Positions 14,058-21,828 of a stretch of DNA of 62,625 nt are shown here, one piece after another. Source of the stretch: Prochlorococcus sp. AG-673-M19. Lineage in GTDB: Bacteria; Cyanobacteriota; Cyanobacteriia; PCC-6307; Cyanobiaceae. The notes beneath the pieces were generated by a model. It searched no databases and was not told the origin of the DNA. It worked only from the letters and a program-made list of their open reading frames with translations. Position numbers and translations under genes: made by a program. The stretch is taken from contig QCTP01000003.1 in the NCBI GenBank assembly GCA_003211115.1, forward strand, positions 1-62,625, in the 5' to 3' direction. How positions within the stretch are numbered: position 1 is the first letter of the stretch; each line of letters starts with the position of its first letter.

Positions 14058-14791
14058 ATATTATCAATACTAAATCTATAACCCTGCTGTCTTACTGTTG
14101 TGATACCTCCTCCTTCTCCAAGACCTGCTTGTTCTAATTTTCGGCGTAATGTTAAAACTTGGGTATCAACAGATCTTGGCCCACCGCTAAATGGGGGCCA
14201 TGCTAACCTTAAAAGCTCCTGACGGCTTCTAACTATGCCAGGAGGCATTAACAGTGCACATAGCAATGCAAACTCTCTAGGGCTTAATTCTACAGGCTTT
14301 TCACTCAAGGTAACTTGTCTTAGGAGTAGATGGACTTCTAGAGGGCCTACTGCAACTTTCTCTTGTAATCCTATCCGACCTCTTTTTAGTAAAGTTCTAC
14401 ATCTAGCTGCTAACTCCTCTAGACCGAAAGGTTTTCTTAAAACATCATCAGCCCCTTCATCTAATAAGCTCACTAATGCTTCTACCCCAGATCTTGCAGT
14501 TAGAACAATTACTGAGCTACCCAATTGTTGAGCTAATTTCATCGCAGTATTCTGATCTAATATCTCAGCGCTAACTAGTAGATCAGGAGACTGCTCTCTA
14601 CATAAGTCAACGGCTTCCGACGCTGATCCAACAGCGGCAGCTAAATGACCATCTTGACGTAGTCTTTGAACTAAGACGGTTCTTAGTGTGGGGTGAGGTT
14701 CAACAACAAGAACTCTCGAAGGGGTTTGAGAGGTCGAAGGCAATTGGGAGCTGCCAGGAGCTGAAGCTAGTATTTGCTCAGTTGATTGCAT
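14054..14791 (-). CDS. atypical OmpR-type response regulator lacking the phosphoacceptor Asp
   Basis: The 245-residue protein has a Ser/Pro-rich N-terminal extension (1-25), a receiver-like domain (26-138) and an OmpR/PhoB winged-helix DNA-binding domain (about 147-245, with LSPREFALLCAL and SVDTQVLTLRRKLE). Aligned by hand with OmpR, the phosphoacceptor Asp position is Ala75 (LLVSAEIL), and the acidic pair is Glu31-Pro32 instead of Asp-Asp. The switch Thr (LTAR) and Lys120 (RKPF) remain. It probably works without His-Asp phosphotransfer. By eye, it is more GC-rich than its neighbours. The target genes are unknown. Confidence 0.88.
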   Translation of the reverse strand: MQSTEQILASAPGSSQLPSTSQTPSRVLVVEPHPTLRTVLVQRLRQDGHLAAAVGSASEAVDLCREQSPDLLVSAEILDQNTAMKLAQQLGSSVIVLTARSGVEALVSLLDEGADDVLRKPFGLEELAARCRTLLKRGRIGLQEKVAVGPLEVHLLLRQVTLSEKPVELSPREFALLCALLMPPGIVRSRQELLRLAWPPFSGGPRSVDTQVLTLRRKLEQAGLGEGGGITTVRQQGYRFSIDNI

Positions 14792-14877
14792 TCTTAATTA
14801 CTTTTTGGCCAGGCAATTTTTAATCATCCTTAATAAGGTATAACAAATGCTAAATAAAAATCAGAATCTATCAAATT

Positions 14878-15147
14878 ATGACATCATTTGAAAATCCAAT
14901 AGCAATTAGACATTTTCAATCCATTTGCGATAGCTGCCAGGACTTAGTTACTAGATTTCATACTCCCTCTGACCTCAAATTATATAGTGATGGTTATCTC
15001 CAAGCCTTAAGGAATTGCAACAGTTTAGAAGCAAAAGATCAAGAGAAGTTAGAAAGATTAATAGAAAGATGGATACTTGACCCATCAAGTTTTATTAATC
15101 CAGATAGTGATGAAAATAAAGGATTTTTTGATAAAAAAAAGATTTAA
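14878..15147 (+). CDS. small conserved cyanobacterial protein (DUF6761-like)
   Basis: The 89-residue soluble, mostly helical protein has PIAIRHFQSICDSC, then DLKLYSDGYLQALRN and a C-terminal helix ending ERWILDPSSF. The LYxDGYLxALR motif resembles a small cyanobacterial family that I recall as DUF6761; this is tentative. No function is known. It is divergent from the response regulator with an 86-nt shared upstream region, so both promoters lie there. Confidence 0.6.
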   Translation: MTSFENPIAIRHFQSICDSCQDLVTRFHTPSDLKLYSDGYLQALRNCNSLEAKDQEKLERLIERWILDPSSFINPDSDENKGFFDKKKI

Positions 15148-15197
15148 AATATTAATTTTTATTAACTAAATTCGAGTATTTATACTTAGCAAATATT

Positions 15198-15521
15198 TTA
15201 AGATGCTAATTCGATCTGAATCTTTTCTTTTAAAGTTCCTGAATTGTACATCTCGATTAGGATATCTGAACCGCCAAGAAATTCACCCTTTAAATAAACT
15301 TGTGGAATAGTTGGCCATTCAGAATACTCTTTAATACCTTCTCTTATTTCAAAATCACTTAAGACATCAAATGTATTAAATTCTACTCCAAGTGAATTAA
15401 GAATTTGAACTACATTATTAGAAAAACCACATTGAGGCATTAATTTTGTGCCTTTCATAAAGACCATAATAGGATTAGACTCAATGAGTTTTTGAATTTT
15501 ATTTTTAGTGAGGTTTTCCAT
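15198..15521 (-). CDS. monothiol glutaredoxin (CGFS type)
   Basis: The 107-residue single-domain protein has the CGFS active site (Cys31 in PQCGFSNN) and the usual family stretches [23 protein letters not shown] and DIL. Monothiol glutaredoxins bind a 2Fe-2S cluster bridged by glutathione and pass clusters to targets, often as a heterodimer with BolA. The bolA gene is 3 nt upstream in the same operon, which supports this role. Confidence 0.95.
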   Translation of the reverse strand: MENLTKNKIQKLIESNPIMVFMKGTKLMPQCGFSNNVVQILNSLGVEFNTFDVLSDFEIREGIKEYSEWPTIPQVYLKGEFLGGSDILIEMYNSGTLKEKIQIELAS

Positions 15522-15524
15522 AAT

Positions 15525-15755
15525 TTAGTTGGTTGTTTCAGTTTTTAGCGCTAATGCGTGGATAGCTTCTGAAGCTAATTGTTCTTTTAGAGCAGAATAA
15601 ACTAACTGATGTTGTTTAACTAATGATAGACCATTGAATTTAGGTGAAATTACTGTTACTTGTAAATGATCATTTCCTTTTAAATTTTCAACATAAACTT
15701 CAGAATCAGCTATTTTTTGTTTTATTAAGTTAATTACTTCGTTTTTGGTAGTCAT
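15525..15755 (-). CDS. bolA: BolA-family protein
   Basis: The 76-residue protein has the BolA fold pattern: LIKQKIADSEVYVENL, the central DHLQVTVISPKFNGLSLVKQHQ stretch, and a C-terminal helix-strand ending IHALALKT. It is a likely partner of the CGFS glutaredoxin encoded 3 nt downstream, in iron-sulfur cluster trafficking or iron sensing. The hypothetical gene ending at 15765 lies 9 nt upstream. Confidence 0.92.
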   Translation of the reverse strand: MTTKNEVINLIKQKIADSEVYVENLKGNDHLQVTVISPKFNGLSLVKQHQLVYSALKEQLASEAIHALALKTETTN

Positions 15756-15764
15756 TATTATTCT

Positions 15765-16283
15765 CTAGGATCCTCTAAAAGGAGTTTCAACAAAGCCAAT
15801 CTGGATTAACTCTTTATATGCTTTCTTCCCTTCTGAGCTGGTGGGAGTCATTAATCTGATTATCTCGACAAGTAAAGGGACTGCTACTTCAGGTTGTTTT
15901 TTCCTTTTATATACTGCTGCTAGCCTTGCGTTTGATTCTGCCCAGATTTGTAATGATTTCCTTCCTTTATCCGCCATCTCATTTGGTATCCTGGCATCTA
16001 ATCCTTTATATGAACTATTTAAATCTTTATAAAAACCTGCAAGTTGTTTCGCTAAATTTCTTGCTTTATCAAAAGATTCTTTAGCTTTATCGAACTCACC
16101 ATTATTAACTAAAATATCCCCCTCTTGTATAAAATTAATAACGTTTGCGATTGAAAGCTTTTTGTTTGAGTTGGCTAGTACTCTATATGTTTTGGGATCT
16201 TCACCGGCAGCATATATTAATGTTGTAGAAGGATAGATTGCTAATAATATGAATAAAATTGGGATGGATTTTAAGAATTTCAT
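15765..16283 (-). CDS. secreted helical-repeat (TPR-like) protein, unknown
   Basis: The 172-residue protein has a Sec-type signal peptide (about 1-26, cleavage near LIYAAG). The rest is all-helical with TPR-like pairs (GDILVNNGEFDKAKESFDKA at about 75-95 and a second pair near 115-160). It is probably periplasmic or lumenal. Similar small proteins are conserved in cyanobacteria without a firm function. It is first in the operon with bolA and the glutaredoxin, but no functional link is established. Confidence 0.65.
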   Translation of the reverse strand: MKFLKSIPILFILLAIYPSTTLIYAAGEDPKTYRVLANSNKKLSIANVINFIQEGDILVNNGEFDKAKESFDKARNLAKQLAGFYKDLNSSYKGLDARIPNEMADKGRKSLQIWAESNARLAAVYKRKKQPEVAVPLLVEIIRLMTPTSSEGKKAYKELIQIGFVETPFRGS

Positions 16284-16325
16284 TTTATCTTAATTTAATA
16301 TTTTTAATACTAACTGATTATGGAT

Positions 16326-17000
16326 TCATCGACCTAGAACTTTTAACGCTTCGTTTTCAGCATTTGTCATTCTTTCTAATAATAATTTATTAAATTCATC
16401 AATATTTAAATTTATATTGCCATTGATAATAAAAGGTTCTCCAAAACATAGGGAAACTTTACTTCTAAACTTTGGAGAAACCTCACTGTAAGCAATACCA
16501 ATGGGAATTATAGTAATAAAATTTGTTTTTTTCGTCGCTAATCGAGCTAATCTAAAAAGCCCTTCTTTAAGGGGGATTTTATTTCCATATTTATTAATTT
16601 TGCCTTCTGGGAAAACAACCAGTTGTTTTTTTTTGACAATTAAATTTACAGCGTATCTCAAGATAGATAGGGAAGGATACAGTTGATTTATGGAAAAACA
16701 ACCTAGTCTTTTTAAAAACCAACCTTGAATCCCTCTCATTTCAGATTTTGTTACCATAAACCTGCAATCCTTTTTGGTAACTCTCCTTCCCATTGCCATA
16801 GTAAGAATTAATCCATCCCATCTTGATCTGTGGGTTGGAGCTAAGATAACTGAGCTATCAAACGGTATTGAAAAATTATTTTTAATAATTTTTTTTTCTT
16901 TAAAAAATATTTTCATAACAATATCTTGGGTTATAAACATAGCTATAAGTCCCAAAATAGGGTTAATTTCGTTACCGATATCAATAGTCTTATTTTTCAA
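16326..17000 (-). CDS. plsC: 1-acyl-sn-glycerol-3-phosphate acyltransferase family
   Basis: The 224-residue protein has the acyltransferase motifs HX4D (HRSRWD, about residues 56-61) and FPEGK (about 137-141). One hydrophobic N-terminal segment (about 16-26) could anchor it to the membrane. It would acylate lysophosphatidate or a similar acceptor in glycerolipid synthesis. The frame opens at TTG 17000; ATG codons lie only further inside. It is divergent from pdxJ across 99 nt. Family members with other acceptors exist, so the exact substrate is inferred. Confidence 0.85.
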   Translation of the reverse strand: MKNKTIDIGNEINPILGLIAMFITQDIVMKIFFKEKKIIKNNFSIPFDSSVILAPTHRSRWDGLILTMAMGRRVTKKDCRFMVTKSEMRGIQGWFLKRLGCFSINQLYPSLSILRYAVNLIVKKKQLVVFPEGKINKYGNKIPLKEGLFRLARLATKKTNFITIIPIGIAYSEVSPKFRSKVSLCFGEPFIINGNINLNIDEFNKLLLERMTNAENEALKVLGR

Positions 17001-17099
17001 GATCAGTTTACCTTATATTATAAATTATACGTTTGTAATTTTTTATTAGCTAGAATTATTCTATTAGTAAATTGTCTAAAAATTTAGAGTAATCAATTT

Positions 17100-17816
17100 A
17101 TGGCGACATTAGGAGTAAATATTGATCATATTGCAAATGTTAGGCAGGCTAGGCAGACAGTGGAGCCAGATCCGGTTCAATTCGCTTTCTTAGCAGAATT
17201 AGGTGGAGCAGATTCAATAACAGTTCACTTAAGGGAAGATAGAAGGCATATTCAAGATCGTGATATTTTTCTTTTAAAAGAAACTATTAAAACAAAACTT
17301 AATTTAGAAATGGCAGCAACTGATGAAATGCTGGAAATTTCTAAAAAGCTGCTTCCTGATTTCGTGACACTTGTACCAGAGAAAAGGGAGGAAATTACAA
17401 CTGAAGGAGGTCTGGATGTCAAAAATAATCAAAAATACCTTAAGGATTTTGTTAATAGTTTAAAAAGTTCAAATATTGAAGTAAGTGCATTTATAGATCC
17501 TGTAACTGATCAGATAAGTTCTTCAGGAGAAATAGGATTTGATTTTATAGAATTACATACTGGCAAATATGCTGATTTAAAAGGGGAAGAACAATATGTA
17601 GAGCTCCAAAAGATTATTGAATCAACATATAATGCCACCGATCTTGGATTAGTCGTTAATGCAGGACATGGACTTAATTATCAGAATGTACAAAAGATTG
17701 CATCAATTAACAATATAAACGAGTTAAACATTGGCCATAGTATTGTTGCAAGGGCTTTAGCGGTAGGTCTCGAAAAAGCTGTTCGCGAAATGAAGAGCCT
17801 TATCTCAAAAAATTAA
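17100..17816 (+). CDS. pdxJ: pyridoxine 5'-phosphate synthase
   Basis: The 238-residue TIM-barrel protein begins LGVNIDHIANVRQAR and contains SITVHLREDRRHIQDRD, FVTLVPEKREEITTEGG and VNAGHGLNYQNV, all PdxJ signatures. It condenses 3-amino-2-oxopropyl phosphate with deoxyxylulose 5-phosphate to make vitamin B6. It is the first gene of a plus-strand run with ycf54 (9 nt) and recC (18 nt further). Confidence 0.96.
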   Translation: MATLGVNIDHIANVRQARQTVEPDPVQFAFLAELGGADSITVHLREDRRHIQDRDIFLLKETIKTKLNLEMAATDEMLEISKKLLPDFVTLVPEKREEITTEGGLDVKNNQKYLKDFVNSLKSSNIEVSAFIDPVTDQISSSGEIGFDFIELHTGKYADLKGEEQYVELQKIIESTYNATDLGLVVNAGHGLNYQNVQKIASINNINELNIGHSIVARALAVGLEKAVREMKSLISKN

Positions 17817-17825
17817 TTTTTTAAA

Positions 17826-18143
17826 ATGACAACTTATTTTTTCGTTGCAGCAAGTGAGAAATTTTTAACAGTTGAAGAACCTCTTGAAGAAATTTTAAAA
17901 GAAAGGATCAGAAACTACAAAGAGAATAAAAAGGAAATAGATTTTTGGCTTTTAAAGAATCCATCATTTTTAAATTCTTCAAAATTTAAAGACTTATCTG
18001 CAAAAATCCCAAATATACCAGCGGCCGTTATCTCTACCGATAAAAAATTTATTACTTTTTTAAAGCTTCGCTTAGAATTTGTTGCTGTAGGGGAATTCGA
18101 ATCTCCTAATGCAGAAATAACAGATCCATTTAAAGTTGAGTAA
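17826..18143 (+). CDS. ycf54: Ycf54, Mg-protoporphyrin monomethyl ester cyclase factor
   Basis: The 105-residue protein begins MTTYFFVAASEKFLTVEEPL and contains KEIDFWLLKNPSFL and KFITFLKLRLEFV. This is the pattern of Ycf54 (DUF2488), and the length is typical. Ycf54 is needed for assembly and activity of the oxidative cyclase (AcsF/CycI) that makes the fifth ring of chlorophyll. It lies 9 nt after pdxJ. Confidence 0.92.
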   Translation: MTTYFFVAASEKFLTVEEPLEEILKERIRNYKENKKEIDFWLLKNPSFLNSSKFKDLSAKIPNIPAAVISTDKKFITFLKLRLEFVAVGEFESPNAEITDPFKVE

Positions 18144-18161
18144 CATCTCAATTAATAAAAA

Positions 18162-21100
18162 TTGCTTAATATTTATAGGTCAAACAAAATTGAAGTTATT
18201 AGTGAGCTATTAGCAAAAGAATTATTAATTAGTCCTCCTTCTTTAACAGAAAAATTAGATATAGCTGTACCTAATTATTTTTTGGGTAGGTGGTTATGGG
18301 ACCAAATAACAATAACTAATCAAATAAGTGCTCTTTATGAATTCAAGACAATATCAAATTATACCGAAGGTTTATTGACAAATTTCTTCCCTGAAGTTGA
18401 TATGGGAATTTGGAATTTCGAGTCAATAAAATGGGGTATAGTTGATTCATTTGAAGAATTAAATAGCTATAAAGAATCCTCACCGTTAAGTAATTGGATT
18501 AATAAATATTTGAGCAATAAAAAGATAATTGATGGAGATATTTATAATTTGACAAAAAAAATTGCAAATAATTTTATTGATTATCTTATTTTTAGACCAG
18601 AGACTATAGCTCATTGGCATAGTTATGATTTGAATTCACCAAATCTTTTTAATGATTTAAATCTAAATGAATATTGGCAACCGATTTTATATAAATTACT
18701 TGAGAAAAAAATGTACCAGAAACCATCATGTTTATATATGATTGAGATAATTAATAATATTAAAAAATTCAAAAATTTTAAAAATAAAATACCTAGAAAT
18801 ATCTATATTATTTCGGATAATAACTTATCTAAATTATACATTAATTTTTATTCAAAATTAGCAGAATTTACTAATGTAAATTTATACTTAATTTCTGCAG
18901 GTGATAATTTATGGGACAGAATAAATTCTGTTGAGGGAGAAGTTAATTTTAAAGCTATTGAGAGTAAATTTTATTTAAAAAATTCAAATATTGAAAAAAT
19001 ATTTAGTAAATTTGGTGCTAATTATCAAAAATTGATTGAAGAAACTTCTAATATTGAAAATATAAAATTAAATTATAATTCAATATATGTTGACCCAACT
19101 ATCAATAGTTCTGGAAAAATTAATATTCCTTTAATTAATAAAATACAGAAAAGTTTAATTGATAATAAAGGACATGATTTTACAATAGATGACAATGACG
19201 AATCGATTATATTTAGGGGGCATGCCACTCAATTAAGTCAATTGGAGTATGTAAGAAATAAAATTATAGAAATACTAGAATCTTGCGATGAAATTAGATA
19301 TAGCGATATTGCTATAGTATCGCCTCAAACCAGTTTAATAAAACCTTTTCTAAAGTACATCTTTAATAATGAATTAATAAATGGTCAAAAACTACCTTAT
19401 TTTTTTATTCAAGACGATTATGAAGAATATTCAAATATATATAAATTTTTATTAGATATTACTGAATTAGCAAATGAGAAAATAACACTTGAAAAAATAG
19501 ACTATCTTCTTTCTCAAAAAGTTACTCAGAATATTTTTGATTTTGATATTTCTGAAAAGGAAGAAATCATAAGAATATTAACTAATGTTGGTTTTCATTG
19601 GGGTTTAGATGCTCATGAAAGGTTGGGTGAAGAAAAAAATACTCTAGAGTGGAGTTTAAATAGAATTACTTTAGGTCTTATTTATGATAAAGAATATAAT
19701 ATTAAAAATCCTAATCTTAAATCATTTAGTCCCAAAAATATTAGTTTGGATTTAAATAGATGGGTGAAAATATTATTTGATTTAAAAAAATATATTAATT
19801 TATTAAGAGGTTCATCTAATTATGAAGGTTGGGTTAAAAAGATTAAGTTAATACTTAATAATACAAGAAATTTTAATCAAAATTTAGATTTAGAAATTTT
19901 TGAAGTAAATAGAATAATTGATAATTATTTAATGCCTTATATATCAGACCAAGTAATCGTTTTAAATGTTTTTAGAGAAATATTAATTACATGTATAAAT
20001 AATTCTAAGCATAAAAATAAATCTTATTTAAATAAGATATTAGTAAGTGATATAGAGAAGGTTAGACTTATACCTCGTAAAATTATCTTTTTAATTAATA
20101 TGAATAGTATTTATTATCCAAGATTATCTACTAATGAAAAAATAAATTTACTAAATAAAAAATATCTTCTTGGAGATCCATCAATTTTTGATAGAGAAAA
20201 ATATTTTTTCCTCGAGTTATTAATTTCCTGTAGAAAGCAACTTATAGTTTGTTGGGTTAATAATGACAAAGATAATAATAAATTAGATATTTCTTTTCCT
20301 ATAAAGGAGTTAATAAACTATTTTGAGAGTTTTTTAACTACAGAGCAATGTAAGATTATTATCAAATACTTTGATTGTCAGGAAAAGCAAGATATTAAAG
20401 CTAAAGAATATACTTTAAAAAGTAATTATTCCTTAATAAATAAAATAAATTGGGAAGAAAAAATCTTTGATAGTAAAAAATTTAAATTATCTGAATTAAC
20501 TTTTTGGTTCAAAACTCCTCAGCTCTATTGGCTCCATAAAAAAAATATTTTACCTAAAGAAATATTTTTTCATCATCCGGATGAAGAGTATGTAACTAAT
20601 TTTCAGAAATCTAAATTAGTTGCAAAAGTCATTAAGAAGTTAGAAATCGATAATAATAATATATTTAATGAATTAAAAAACTTGAATATAAGCGACCAAT
20701 TCTTAGAAAATGCAATTATTGCGCCAAATAATAGTATTTTTACAAAAGAAAAAGAGATAAAAGATTTGATAGGGAGTTTAGCTTCAAATTTGAATAAATA
20801 TAAAAAAATTTGTAGGGTTTATGTTAAATCAAATTCAAATAAAGAAGAATTTTTTATTGCAGATAATATGGTTATTGAATTAATTCATGCCAAACTTAGT
20901 TTAAAGCGTTTGTCAGAGGCTTGGATTAAATTACTTTTTATTTCTTCTTTAGAAAAAAAGATCATAAATACTCAGATAATTTTTAGAGAAGATAATAAAT
21001 ATAAAACAGAAATTATTCAATCACCGGGACAAGAGTATTCAAAGAAAATATTAGAAGAGTATATTAATATTTTTAAGAATTTCTCAGAAAAATGCTTACC

Positions 21101-21341
21101 TCTCCCCCCAGAAAGTACTTATAAATATGTAGAAGCAAAAATACAATCTAAAAATGAAAAAAAAGCTTTTTCAGATAGATGGATAGGAAATAAAAATTTT
21201 GTTAAAGGAGAAAGAGACAATATCGAGATACAAATGTGTTTTGGAAATAAAAAAGAACCAGATTTCTTTTTTGAAAATGATAAGTTTGATGATTTATCAT
21301 TCAGATTTTATGCCCCTTTACTTGAAGCATTAAAAAACTAA
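18162..21341 (+). CDS. recC: exodeoxyribonuclease V gamma subunit
   Basis: The 1059-residue protein begins LNIYRSNKIEVISELLAKEL, as RecC does (YRSN near the start), and has an inactive-helicase architecture with FRGHATQLSQLEYVRNKI in the middle. RecC recognises Chi and splits the duplex in the RecBCD complex. The start is TTG 18162, with no clear SD. It is very Asn/Lys/Ile-rich, as expected at this GC content. recB and recD follow, separated by one membrane methyltransferase gene. Confidence 0.93.
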   Translation: MLNIYRSNKIEVISELLAKELLISPPSLTEKLDIAVPNYFLGRWLWDQITITNQISALYEFKTISNYTEGLLTNFFPEVDMGIWNFESIKWGIVDSFEELNSYKESSPLSNWINKYLSNKKIIDGDIYNLTKKIANNFIDYLIFRPETIAHWHSYDLNSPNLFNDLNLNEYWQPILYKLLEKKMYQKPSCLYMIEIINNIKKFKNFKNKIPRNIYIISDNNLSKLYINFYSKLAEFTNVNLYLISAGDNLWDRINSVEGEVNFKAIESKFYLKNSNIEKIFSKFGANYQKLIEETSNIENIKLNYNSIYVDPTINSSGKINIPLINKIQKSLIDNKGHDFTIDDNDESIIFRGHATQLSQLEYVRNKIIEILESCDEIRYSDIAIVSPQTSLIKPFLKYIFNNELINGQKLPYFFIQDDYEEYSNIYKFLLDITELANEKITLEKIDYLLSQKVTQNIFDFDISEKEEIIRILTNVGFHWGLDAHERLGEEKNTLEWSLNRITLGLIYDKEYNIKNPNLKSFSPKNISLDLNRWVKILFDLKKYINLLRGSSNYEGWVKKIKLILNNTRNFNQNLDLEIFEVNRIIDNYLMPYISDQVIVLNVFREILITCINNSKHKNKSYLNKILVSDIEKVRLIPRKIIFLINMNSIYYPRLSTNEKINLLNKKYLLGDPSIFDREKYFFLELLISCRKQLIVCWVNNDKDNNKLDISFPIKELINYFESFLTTEQCKIIIKYFDCQEKQDIKAKEYTLKSNYSLINKINWEEKIFDSKKFKLSELTFWFKTPQLYWLHKKNILPKEIFFHHPDEEYVTNFQKSKLVAKVIKKLEIDNNNIFNELKNLNISDQFLENAIIAPNNSIFTKEKEIKDLIGSLASNLNKYKKICRVYVKSNSNKEEFFIADNMVIELIHAKLSLKRLSEAWIKLLFISSLEKKIINTQIIFREDNKYKTEIIQSPGQEYSKKILEEYINIFKNFSEKCLPLPPESTYKYVEAKIQSKNEKKAFSDRWIGNKNFVKGERDNIEIQMCFGNKKEPDFFFENDKFDDLSFRFYAPLLEALKN

Positions 21342-21343
21342 TA

Positions 21344-21817
21344 ATGTCTAAATTCAATTTTAAAGCATTTCTTAAAGCTTCTAATGAAATAATACTTGTC
21401 ATTTTTCAGTTTCTTATTATTAGTCTTCATTTTATTAAATTGGAATTTCTTAATAAAATAGAAATAATAAAGGGTAATTCTATATTTAGTTTTTTGGGTT
21501 TCATAATTATCATAATCGGATCAATTATTATTTTATTAGCTATTAAAGACTTGGGTAGTAATTTATCTCCCTTCCCAAGACCTATAGCTAAAGGAAACCT
21601 AATAACTTCAGGTATTTATAGTTTTATTCGTCATCCAATGTATTATTCTTTAATACTTATTTCTTTGGGCATTTTTATAATCAAATTATCTTTTTATTAT
21701 TTATGTTTAACAATAACTCTTACCTTGGTAATTAATTTTAAGATTATTTTAGAGGAGAAATATTTAAATAAAAAATTTAAAAATTATTTCTCTTATAAGG
21801 AGAAAGTTAAATATTGA
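21344..21817 (+). CDS. isoprenylcysteine/phospholipid methyltransferase-like membrane protein
   Basis: The 157-residue protein has about four hydrophobic segments and the C-terminal signature of the ICMT/PEMT superfamily: PFPRPIAKGNLITSGIYSFIRHPMYYS (a segment of about 27 residues around 82-108, with the RHPMY core), then EEKYLNKKF. Family members methylate carboxyl or amine groups in membranes using S-adenosylmethionine. The bacterial substrates are mostly unknown. It starts 3 nt after the recC stop and ends 12 nt before recB, so it is co-transcribed with DNA-repair genes without an obvious link. Confidence 0.85.
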   Translation: MSKFNFKAFLKASNEIILVIFQFLIISLHFIKLEFLNKIEIIKGNSIFSFLGFIIIIIGSIIILLAIKDLGSNLSPFPRPIAKGNLITSGIYSFIRHPMYYSLILISLGIFIIKLSFYYLCLTITLTLVINFKIILEEKYLNKKFKNYFSYKEKVKY

Positions 21818-21828
21818 TTTAAAGAAAT

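Noticed and set aside
14235-14531. 98-codon plus-strand ORF opposite the response regulator
   Set aside because: Antisense shadow of a gene with clear winged-helix and receiver domains; the long open frame follows from its higher GC content.
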